The notes under the pieces are model-generated. The model did no database searches. It was given only the letters and a program-made list of their open reading frames with translations, and was not told where the DNA came from. Both the position numbers and the translations under genes were made by a program. From JAFNAG01 sp963824985 (GTDB taxonomy: Bacteria > Acidobacteriota > UBA6911), in assembly GCA_963824985.1 (NCBI GenBank), contig CAWGRQ010000034.1, positions 62,001-126,000 of the forward strand: a DNA stretch of 64,000 bases, given 5' to 3'. Position 1 is the stretch's first letter. Each line of letters opens with the position of its first letter. This document shows positions 35,512-44,250 of this stretch, one piece after another.

Positions 35512-37943
35512 TCAGTTGTTTCCACCCCTCCCCTGAGCGGGCATCAGCTTCGAGAAGTTGCCGCCGGCGCCGCCGCCGCGGCCACCGCCGCCCGCCCCGG
35601 CCCCGAATACCGCAAATATCTCTTCCCTGGACCAGCCGCTCTTGATCAGGGCCAGGTAAACGGTCTTTTTGGCCTCATCGAGATTTGAGCCTGTCTTCAT
35701 CGACACAATCAGATTATCGGAATCCCCGAACTGCTTCTTGTAATTCTGCAGCCTGGTCACGCAACCCTGAGCATCCGCCGCATCGCATTCAAACATCAAC
35801 AGCGTGTTCTTCTGGTTCATGCGGCTGATGAGGGCCTGGTCGATCGGGGCCGTCCCGGTGACCGTCACGATGAACGGTTTGGCAGTGGAGTCGAGCGCGT
35901 CGCCAAGCAGCTTGCCTGACGGGTTGATGAGATTCAGGATGATGTTGTTGGCCTCCATGACTTTGATCGCTTCGCGGCCCTGAGGGCTCACCCCGCTGTT
36001 GAAGTTGAACCAGGCGCCGTCGTTGCTGGAGACGTCGACACGCCCGAAATTCAGCAGCGTGGCAGTATGGAGCATCAGAGGGATGTTCCCCTCAAAAACT
36101 CCCGCCTCGCGCACACCGACACTGAAGCGCGCTCCGCCGCCACCTCGGCCGCCACCACCGCCTCGGGCGCCCGTCTGGGTCGCGGCCGGCGTCGCCAGTT
36201 CCCGGACACGATCATTCGCCAGACTCATTAATTCGGCACTATTGGAGGCTTTCACGAACTGCCATCCGCCGCGGCCCCCTTCGGTGCGGAAGTCGGTGAC
36301 CGCAAGGCGCTGGGAGTTGTATATGTGCTGCCGGTCGGGGATGAACAGGTTGGTCTGGGTTTCGTTGGCCAGATTGATCACACCCTGCACGACAAACTGG
36401 CCGGTCTGGCCCAGAATCTTCGGATCGATTTTATCCGTGTCGTCCCCGGACTGATGGTAGTCGGGGTGGCCCACGCCGCCGCTTGTCATCATCCCCAGCG
36501 ATTCAATGCCCAGCTCGATGAAAGCCGAATAGTCGCTGCCACCCGGCCCGGCCATGTTTTCCCCGCTCAGCTTGATTGACGGATCCTGATTCTTCTTGAT
36601 GATGTTGTAGATCTCCGGGAAGTTCAGAGAGCCGGGCACGCCGATGGCGTCCCCAAGCCCAACCATGTCCATGTTGAAATAGCCGGCCACGCGATCCATC
36701 GACACGCCGTCGGTCGGGTTTTTCACCCAGAAGTTCGATCCCAGCAATCCCTGCTCCTCGCCGCACCAGAGGCCGACGATCACGGTTCGCTTGAGCGACA
36801 CCTTGTTGACCGCCAACAGACGCCCCACTTCCATGGCCACGGCCGTCCCCGAAGCATTATCGTCGGCGCCGTTCATGACGACGCCGTTGTTCACGCCCAG
36901 GTGATCCATGTGGCCACCCAGAACCACATACTGTGCCTTCAAGGACGGGTCCGTCCCTTCGATCTTGCCCAGCACGTTGCGCGAAACGTTGTTTTTGAAT
37001 GGTTCCCCGTACAGGGTGACCGAGTCATACCCCTTCACCACCGCTTTCAGACCGGTGCTCATGGTGCGCGGCTTCTTGTCCCTGATGTCCCGGCGCATCT
37101 GATCGAAGCCGGCGCTGAACTCGTTCAGAGACTGCTGCGCGTCACGCCACATGATCCAGCGGAACACGCGATCGTCAATGTTGGAAACGAAGATGAACGG
37201 CCGGGTGAACGGGGATGCCGCCAGCGGGCGCTGGCCTCTCCCACCTTGCGGCACAACCGGAGCCGCAGCCCCCCCCGCCCCGCCGGGGCGGCCGGAGGCG
37301 TGTACAGCAGGATCGCCGCCGCGCCTTTGTCGAATGCGACTTTGGCCTTGAACGCGTCATCCGATTCCTGCTCCCAGGCCTCGGTCTGAGCCGGCGCTGC
37401 CCCCGGGGCCGGTCCGAACGAAGTGCGCATCGCCGGCGCATCCTTCGGCGAGCCCTTGAGAGCCAGCACGATCTTGCCTTTGACATCCAAGCCGTATTCG
37501 TCCAGCCCTTTGGCCGGAGCCGAGATCCCGTAGCCGACGAAAACCACTTCGCCCGTCACCTTCGCAGGAGCCGAAGAAGAGACATCGACCGCAAAATCAT
37601 TGTCGCGGACATAAAAATTCCGTCCGCCAATCGTCAGTTCAGGCACCCCCAACGTCCACGCCAGCGAGGAGCGGGCCCCCGTAATCTGGACGTTCTGAAA
37701 ATAAGTTCCGTTCTCGCCGGCCGGTTTCAGGCCCCATTGCTTGAAGAGCCCGGCTGCCCAGTCGGCAGTCTTCTCATAGCCTGGAGTGAGCGTCCTTCTT
37801 CCCTGATGCGCAGCATCCGACATGGTGGCGATGTACCCCTTGATCACATTGCCGTCCACGCGGATCGAGGTCGACTGCGCAAACACGGACAGGGCCAGCA
37901 GAAAAAGCATCGCCGCCGCTGCCGTCAGTTTTCTTCGAATCAT
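35512..37943 (-). CDS. Secreted M28 aminopeptidase with PA domain, frameshifted
   Basis: About 810 aa when read through one shift. Signal peptide MIRRKLTAAAAMLFLLALSVFAQ; a PA-domain part lies at about 110-230 and the M28 catalytic part at about 270-530, with GGHMDHLG, NGADDNASG, CGEEQGLLGS (complete EE pair), NMDMVG and HPDYHQSGDDTDK. A long C-terminal region has Gly/Arg-rich tracts (GARGGGGGRGGGGA). The frame changes in a run of eight C at 37269-37276; nine would restore AGRGGAAAPVVPQGG. That is the typical place for a homopolymer error. It probably releases N-terminal residues from peptides in the periplasm or outside. Confidence 0.85.
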
Positions 37944-38160
37944 GGTAGTGTCCTTTCACGAGCGGCAGCGCTGACGCGCGCCGGTAAACTTGGGTAAACT
38001 TGTGAAATGATGGGCAAAAATCATTCTGACGATGACTAATACCTTAGTATGATGGCAGTTATTGGACCCGCCGCATTATAGAGAGTTTTTGCCGGCGAGT
38101 AACGGTTAAAATTCGGGGCCCTGCGATGCGGGTCCTGTTCCTGGTGGGCTTCGGGGTCTA

Positions 38161-38440
38161 AGGGCCTGGAAAAGAATAAAGGTTACACTTTGCTGCGGTC
38201 TCCCAGGCTCACGATGCGACATCGGCACAATAGCAGCAGCAAGCAAGCATCCAGGCAGCATCGGCTCCAACAGCAGCTTGTGGGCCTGGGAGCCGCAGCC
38301 ACAAGGGGCGCGGCGGCGGGCAGGCATCTGCTGCGTTGCCGCTCCTCGACGATGTCACCACATCGCCTGCGTCGCGGCGCCTTGCATCTGCCTGCCCGGC
38401 GCTCGCGCCAAAGTGCAACCTTTATTCTTTCCCAGGCCCT
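38161..38440. mobile_element. 280-bp MITE-like element with about 34-bp inverted ends
   Basis: Left end AGGGCCTGG, AAAGAATAAAGGTTACACTTTG; right end CAAAGTGCAACCTTTATTCTTT, CCAGGCCCT. The ends are near-perfect inverted repeats. The inside has no convincing gene and includes the partly self-complementary GCAGCAGC/GCTGCTG tract. It is the only copy in this window. Confidence 0.7.
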
Positions 38441-38622
38441 AAGCCCGGATTATTCATGAAGAATGGATCGCAAAATATCTAAGTATTGTGAACGCGGACG
38501 AACACGGATCGCTCCCGTGTGCAGGGTATTTGCGGGCCTGAAGGGCCCGGCGGTTCGCCGACCGTGCCTTGCCACCTGAATTGCGGCTTTTATCAGTTTT
38601 AACAGATTCCCGGGGCAGCTTT

Positions 38623-38631
38623 TGATATAAT
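38623..38631 (+). promoter_or_regulatory. Extended -10 box of the aminotransferase-pckA unit
   Basis: TGATATAAT, 65 bases before the start codon at 38696, is a consensus extended -10. No good -35 lies at 17 bases, as is common for extended -10 promoters. Confidence 0.45.
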
Positions 38632-38695
38632 ACACTTCCCCGAGTCGATAGACGCTTTATAAGCAATGATGAACTCCAATTAACGAGGAAGAACG

Positions 38696-39913
38696 ATGAG
38701 CTTAAGTCTGATCGGAAAATCCATTAGCGCATCGGCAACCCTGAAGCTGAACGAGACGGCAGCCATTCTCAAGGCTAAAGGGGAACCGATCATTCATCTG
38801 GGCGGTGGCGAACCGAAATCCAAGGCTCCCATGGACGCCATCATCAGCGCCATCGCGCTGATCAATTCCGGAGAAGTGCGATACACGCCGGCCGATGGTA
38901 TCCCCGCCTTAAAGCAGGCTATCATCCGTTATACCGAAGATTTTTATGGCCACCGGGTGACCCCGCAGCACATCATCGCCAGCAGCGGCGCCAAGCAGGC
39001 GATCATGGTAGCGCTGCAGGCGATCGTGAATCCGCAGGAAGAGGTCATCTTCCCCGCCCCGTACTGGGTCAGCTACCCCGAGATGGTGAAGTTGTGCGGC
39101 GGGGTGCCCGTGCCGGTGCTCCCGGAAGACGGCAGTTTCTACCCTTCGCTGCGCGATATCGAGCAGGTGGTCACGTCGTACACCAAAGCCATCATCATCA
39201 ACAGCCCAAACAATCCGACCGGCGCCATGTATTCCGAGCAGTTCATCGCCGAGATCGTCGAGTTCTGCGAAAAGCGCGGCCTGTGGCTGATCATGGATGA
39301 CATCTACCACCGGCTGATCTTCGACGGCAAGAAACCGATCAGCTGTTACAAGTTCGCCAAAGACCTGTCCGAAAACTCCAGGCTCATCGTCATCAATGGC
39401 GCTTCCAAGCAATATGCCATGACCGGCTTCCGCATCGGGTGGGCCGTGGCCAACAAGAAGCTCATGGAGGTCATGACCAATATCCAGGGGCACCAGACCT
39501 CCGGGCCGTCCGCGGTCACGCAGCTGGCGGCGGTCGGCGCCCTCAACGGACTGCAGTCGAGCGTCGAAAGCCTGCGCCTGACGCTGGAGAACAACCGCAA
39601 CGTCATGGTCGATCGCCTGAAAGCGTTCGAGGGGATCCGGGTGACCAAGCCCGACGGGACTTTTTACTGCTTCGCGGATTTCAGCCACTACAACAAAAAC
39701 TCGACCAAGCTGGCCGCCTTCCTGCTCGACAAGGTCCGGGTGGCTACGGTTCCGGGCATCGAGTTCGGGCTGGAAGGGCACCTGCGCCTGTCCACGTGCG
39801 GCACCGTCAAGGACATCACCGAAGGCATCGAGCGCATCAAGTGGGCACTGGATCCGAATTCACCGAACGAACTCTACATCGGGCAGCGAAAACTCGTGAG
39901 GGATTGGCTATGA
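38696..39913 (+). CDS. Class I PLP-dependent aminotransferase (aspartate/prephenate type)
   Basis: 405 aa. Fold-type I aminotransferase with PLP lysine K238 (INGASKQYAMTGFRIGW), NSPNNPTGA at 169-177 and D202/Y204 in DDIY. The sequence follows the AspB / glutamate-prephenate aminotransferase group, which feeds oxaloacetate-aspartate exchange. GAGGAAGAACG precedes the ATG. Its stop overlaps the start of pckA by 4 bases, linking aspartate and oxaloacetate to PEP in one transcript. Confidence 0.9.
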   Translation: MSLSLIGKSISASATLKLNETAAILKAKGEPIIHLGGGEPKSKAPMDAIISAIALINSGEVRYTPADGIPALKQAIIRYTEDFYGHRVTPQHIIASSGAKQAIMVALQAIVNPQEEVIFPAPYWVSYPEMVKLCGGVPVPVLPEDGSFYPSLRDIEQVVTSYTKAIIINSPNNPTGAMYSEQFIAEIVEFCEKRGLWLIMDDIYHRLIFDGKKPISCYKFAKDLSENSRLIVINGASKQYAMTGFRIGWAVANKKLMEVMTNIQGHQTSGPSAVTQLAAVGALNGLQSSVESLRLTLENNRNVMVDRLKAFEGIRVTKPDGTFYCFADFSHYNKNSTKLAAFLLDKVRVATVPGIEFGLEGHLRLSTCGTVKDITEGIERIKWALDPNSPNELYIGQRKLVRDWL

Positions 39914-41565
39914 CAAAATACCTTGAATTCGACACACCGGCGACAAAACACGCGGGCGACCTGGCCAGCGATTTCAAACTGCAGAATCATGGCCTGCGCT
40001 ACCTGGACCGGGTCTTCTGGAACCTGCCCGCCGAAGCGCTCTATGAAGAAGCGGTGTTTCGCGGGGAAGCGCATGTCGTTTACGGCGGACCGATGATCCT
40101 GAACACCGGCAAGTGGACGGCCCGCGCGGCCAACGACAAGTACATCGTCCGCGAGGAGAGCACCGAGGACAAGATCTGGTGGGGTATATACAACCGCCCG
40201 ATGAGCCCGGAAAAGTTCGGCGGCCTGCTCACGCGCATGCAGGCATTCCTGCAGGGCGAGGAACTGTTCGTCCAGGATTGCTATGTCGGCGCTGATCCCG
40301 AGTACCGGATGCCGATCCGCGTCATCACCGAAAGCGCCTGGCAAAGCCTGTTCGCGCGCAACATGTTCATCCAGCCCCGCACGCTGGATGAGTACAAGCG
40401 GCACATTCCGGAATTCACATTAATCGCCCTGCCCTCGTTCAAATGCGATCCCACCGTGGATGGGACGGCTTCGGAAACCGCCATCGTCATCAACTTCGCC
40501 CAGCGCCTGGCGATCGTGGCCAACTCCAGCTACGGCGGCGAAATCAAGAAGTCGATCTTCACGATCATGAACTTCCTGATGCCGCTGCAGAACGTCATGG
40601 CGATGCACTGCTCGGCCAACGTGGGGGAGAAGGGGGATGTGGCCCTTTTCTTCGGGCTCAGCGGCACCGGCAAGACCACGCTTTCGGCCGACCCGAGGCG
40701 CAAGCTGATCGGCGACGATGAGCATGGCTGGAGCGACGGCAGCGTGTTCAACTTTGAAGGGGGGTGCTACGCCAAGGTAATCCGCCTGTCCGCGGAACAC
40801 GAACCGGAAATCTATGGCTGCACGCGCCGGTTCGGCACCATCCTCGAAAATGTCGTTTACGATCCGGCGACCAGACGGGTCGATCTTGACGACGACCGCA
40901 TCACGGAGAACACCCGCGCCTCGTACCCGCTCGAGTTCATCCCGAATGCGCTCCCGGAAATGATGAGTCCTACGCATCCCAAGAATGTCATTTTTCTCAC
41001 CTGCGACGCTTCGGGGGTTCTGCCGCCGATTGCCCGGCTGGACATGAACCAGGCCATGTACCACTTCATCAGCGGGTATACCTCCAAGATCGCCGGAACC
41101 GAAATGGGGCTCGGCATCGAGCCGGAGATCACCTTCAGTGCCTGCTTCGGGGGTCCCTTCATGGTCCACCACCCCTTCTATTACGCCGATCTGCTGCGCC
41201 AGAAGATGGAGCGGCGCGGCGCCACCTGCTGGCTGGTGAACACCGGCTGGGTGGGCGGAAAATTCGGCGTCGGCAAGCGCATCAGCATCCGCCACACGCG
41301 CAACATGCTCAACGCGGTGCTCGACGGCAAGCTCGACAAGGTCAAGTTCCGGAAGGACAAGCTGTTCGGCTTCGAGGTCCCGTTGACCTGCCCGGATGTT
41401 CCCGAGGACGTTCTGGAACCCTCCAATGCCTGGGGGAACAAGCGGGAATACTGGATGAAGTACGACGCCCTGGCGGCGCGCTACCTGGAGAACTTCAAGC
41501 TCTTTGCCGATGGCTGCCCCCAGCAGGTCATCGATGCCGGCCCAAGCCGGCGGAAAGATTCCTGA
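39910..41565 (+). CDS. pckA: Phosphoenolpyruvate carboxykinase (ATP)
   Basis: 551 aa. Converts oxaloacetate plus ATP to PEP and CO2 (gluconeogenesis). Kinase-1a loop GLSGTGKTTLSADP, the preceding MHCSANVGE and ...DDEHGW, and the RISIRHTR block are diagnostic of the ATP-dependent family. Start ATG 39910 overlaps the aminotransferase stop; the longer frame to 39439 lies inside that gene. A 12-bp stem terminator follows. Confidence 0.96.
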   Translation: MTKYLEFDTPATKHAGDLASDFKLQNHGLRYLDRVFWNLPAEALYEEAVFRGEAHVVYGGPMILNTGKWTARAANDKYIVREESTEDKIWWGIYNRPMSPEKFGGLLTRMQAFLQGEELFVQDCYVGADPEYRMPIRVITESAWQSLFARNMFIQPRTLDEYKRHIPEFTLIALPSFKCDPTVDGTASETAIVINFAQRLAIVANSSYGGEIKKSIFTIMNFLMPLQNVMAMHCSANVGEKGDVALFFGLSGTGKTTLSADPRRKLIGDDEHGWSDGSVFNFEGGCYAKVIRLSAEHEPEIYGCTRRFGTILENVVYDPATRRVDLDDDRITENTRASYPLEFIPNALPEMMSPTHPKNVIFLTCDASGVLPPIARLDMNQAMYHFISGYTSKIAGTEMGLGIEPEITFSACFGGPFMVHHPFYYADLLRQKMERRGATCWLVNTGWVGGKFGVGKRISIRHTRNMLNAVLDGKLDKVKFRKDKLFGFEVPLTCPDVPEDVLEPSNAWGNKREYWMKYDALAARYLENFKLFADGCPQQVIDAGPSRRKDS

Positions 41566-41584
41566 TCCTGATCGAGGCAACCCG

Positions 41585-41616
41585 GCCTGGCGGTTCGTGA
41601 TTCTGAATCGCCAGGC
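41585..41616 (+). terminator. Terminator of the aminotransferase-pckA operon
   Basis: GCCTGGCGGTTC / GAATCGCCAGGC, a 12-bp stem with one G-T pair and an 8-base loop, 20 bases after the pckA stop. A short T-run follows at 41634. Confidence 0.6.
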
Positions 41617-41626
41617 ATGGTATATG

Positions 41627-41834
41627 TTTGGCCTTTTTGAAAGCAGCCGCGGATTCCACAGATTTAAGTGCATAAGGTAAACGGATATCGAGGCGCGCCA
41701 AATGATGTCGTCTTTGCCTGCATCCTGGAGGGTGCAAGAAACACAACTTTTTGGTAGTGCCTTCAAAGAATCGGTGTGATCCGTGAAATCCGTGGCTGCT
41801 TTTTGCTGCCTCTTACCATATGCCTAAACAGGTA
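41627..41834 (+). repeat. Family B dyad element
   Basis: GGCCTTTTTGAAAGCAGCCGCGGATTCC at the left, core CGAGGCGCGCCAAATGATGTCG and GCATCCTGGAGGGTGCAAG, right arm GATCCGTGAAATCCGTGGCTGC. It fills most of the gap between pckA and the patatin gene. Confidence 0.75.
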
Positions 41835-41929
41835 CCAGGCATGGGATTGTCTTATCCTGCCGGGGTCATTTGGATGCTCTGCCGATTTGCCGCGAAAACT
41901 TCCAGGAGGGGCGGAGAAGGGATTCGCTG

Positions 41930-44158
41930 ATGTCCGATCGAACGTGCCGCAGGGCCGGTCAGGGTGTCTCGACCCTGTTGATTCTCGCGCTGTGCGCCTT
42001 CGGCCGGGCTTCCCGGGCTACCCCCCAGGATACCCTCGTGAAGACCGCTCCCAAAATCGGGATTGTGCTCAGCGGCGGGGGGGCGCGCGGCCTGGCCCAC
42101 ATCGGCGTGCTGCAGTGGCTTGAGGAGAACCGCATCCCCGTGGATGCCGTCGTGGGCACCAGCATGGGCGGCCTGATCGGCGGCATGTACGCCATGGGAA
42201 TGACGCCGGCGGATATGCGGGCCCTTGTCGAACATGTGGATTGGAAGCAAGCCCTGGCCGCCGGGCCCGGCTATGACCGGCTGTCCTACCGGCGGAAGGA
42301 AGACCGGCGCGACTACCAGGTCGAACTCGAGATGGGGATCAAAAGAGGATTCCACATGCCGACCGGGCTCAGTTCAGCCCATGAAATCGGACTGATGATT
42401 TCCAGGTTGACGTTCCCCTATTCCACGATCCCCGACTTCGACAGCCTCCCCATTCCCTACCGGTGCGTCGCGGTCGACTTCCTCGCGGGTCAAACCCTCG
42501 CGCTCAAAAACGGTTCCCTGGCATCGGCCATGCGCGCCACCATGTCGGTCCCCGGCGTGTTTCCGCCGGTGGAACGCGATGGGCTGGTGCTCGTCGACGG
42601 CGGCCTCCTGAACAACATCCCCACCGACGTCATGCGGGAATTGCGCCCGGATATCGTCATCGCGGTCGATGTCGGCGCGCCGCTGGGAGGCCGGCAGGAA
42701 ATTGAATCCCTGGGCGGGATCCTCTCGCAGTCGACCAAGGTGATGTTGATCGAGAACGATCGCCGCAGTCTGCGGCTGGCGGATGTCGTTATCACCCCGG
42801 AACTCGGGAAAAGGACGATTCTCGATTTTTCTTCAGCCGGCCGGGTCATCGACCTCGGATATGCGGCTGCCGGGGCCCAGGAGGGCATGCTGCGCAAACT
42901 GTCCCTTGATGAAACCGCCTGGCAACAGCACCAGGCCGCCATCGCCGCGCGCATAAGAAAAGTGGCGGTCACACCCGATGAAATCGAGATAACGGGAGTC
43001 CGCCAGGAAGGCCAGGCTTATCTGCACAGGCGGCTCGCGGAATTTGCCGGCCGGCCGTTGGACCTCGGCCGGCTGGAATCGGTTTTGACCGGAATTACCG
43101 GGGAGGGCAGGTTCGCGTCGCTGGATTATGGCTTTGCCAGGTCCGGCCGCGACGCCGCGAAAACGGTCCTGCTGATTCATGTAAAGGAGAAAACGTACGC
43201 TCCGCCGACTCTCGATTTTTCGCTCGACATGACGGCCACCGACATTTCCGATATCGACTTCAGTGTCGGCGCCAGACTGACGGCCTGCGACGTAACCAGC
43301 TACGGGTCGGAGTGGCGCAATGACCTTAAAGTCGGAACCCGGACCCTGCTGGCCACCGAATTGTTCCAGCCCCTGGGCCGGCGCGGCCTGTTCGCAGCCC
43401 CCTACGGGTACTACCGGCGCGGCATCGAGCGCCTGCTCGGCTCCGGCTCCACTCCGGCAGCAGACTATACCGTCAACAGGGTCGGCGCGGGTCTGGATAT
43501 CGGCTATCTTGGACGCCGCGGCGAGGTGCGGGCGGGATATGACATAAGCTGGTTTGAGGCTGGAGTCCATACCGGAACGCCACCGATCACTTCCATCGGG
43601 GGGAAGGTCGACATGGCCCGCGTGCGCTGGACTTTCGACGGCATGGACAGCGCTTCCGTGCCTGCCCGCGGCCTGCGCGTCGCTGCGGAGGGACGCTGGA
43701 TCCTGTCCGCACCGTTGGCGGAGGGGAGTTACCCCCAGGCGGAAATCACCGCACTTTTCGCGCAACCGGTTTCCCGGCGCGGGTCCCTGATCGTGAGCGG
43801 CCAGCTCGGCACCACGTTCACCAGGAACGCGGCACCGGAATTGGCGTACACCCTGGGCGGACCATGGCGGCTGGGCGCCTACAACCGCGATGAATTCCGC
43901 GGCAACCACTATTTTCTCACCGGCCTGGGATACCGGCATCACATCGCCGGGTTGTCACCGCTTCTGGGCGGGAAAATATTCGCGCTGGCCTCGTTCGAGT
44001 CCGGAGGCGCCTTTCTCAGTTTTGCCGAGCCGGATATTCAGTACCAGGGATCCGCCGGCCTGATCATGGAAACAAGACTTGGCCCGTTTTCGCTGATGGG
44101 CGCCGCGGGCAGGGGAGGAAGAGGCAAGATCTACTTCACGTTCGGCAGGTTTTTTTAA
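41930..44158 (+). CDS. Patatin-like phospholipase fused to POTRA and Omp85 barrel (type Vd autotransporter-like)
   Basis: 742 aa with a signal peptide (STLLILALCAFG). The patatin domain covers about 40-310 with oxyanion motif GGGARGLAHIG, nucleophile S78 in GTSMG and dyad D223 in DGG. A POTRA-like segment lies at about 320-395 (DEIEITGVRQEGQAYLHRRL), then a 16-strand-type barrel that ends FTFGRFF. This is the PlpD layout: a lipase exported or displayed through its own barrel. GGAGGGGCGGAGAAGG precedes the ATG. It may act on host or prey membranes or on its own outer membrane. Confidence 0.88.
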   Translation: MSDRTCRRAGQGVSTLLILALCAFGRASRATPQDTLVKTAPKIGIVLSGGGARGLAHIGVLQWLEENRIPVDAVVGTSMGGLIGGMYAMGMTPADMRALVEHVDWKQALAAGPGYDRLSYRRKEDRRDYQVELEMGIKRGFHMPTGLSSAHEIGLMISRLTFPYSTIPDFDSLPIPYRCVAVDFLAGQTLALKNGSLASAMRATMSVPGVFPPVERDGLVLVDGGLLNNIPTDVMRELRPDIVIAVDVGAPLGGRQEIESLGGILSQSTKVMLIENDRRSLRLADVVITPELGKRTILDFSSAGRVIDLGYAAAGAQEGMLRKLSLDETAWQQHQAAIAARIRKVAVTPDEIEITGVRQEGQAYLHRRLAEFAGRPLDLGRLESVLTGITGEGRFASLDYGFARSGRDAAKTVLLIHVKEKTYAPPTLDFSLDMTATDISDIDFSVGARLTACDVTSYGSEWRNDLKVGTRTLLATELFQPLGRRGLFAAPYGYYRRGIERLLGSGSTPAADYTVNRVGAGLDIGYLGRRGEVRAGYDISWFEAGVHTGTPPITSIGGKVDMARVRWTFDGMDSASVPARGLRVAAEGRWILSAPLAEGSYPQAEITALFAQPVSRRGSLIVSGQLGTTFTRNAAPELAYTLGGPWRLGAYNRDEFRGNHYFLTGLGYRHHIAGLSPLLGGKIFALASFESGGAFLSFAEPDIQYQGSAGLIMETRLGPFSLMGAAGRGGRGKIYFTFGRFF

Positions 44159-44250
44159 TCGCCTCGATACGGCAGCGCCGTAACTTGGAAAGTTCAGCCC
44201 GCGGAACGATTGCGAGTTTGAAGCGTGCCGCAGGGGCGCAGGAGGGAGAA

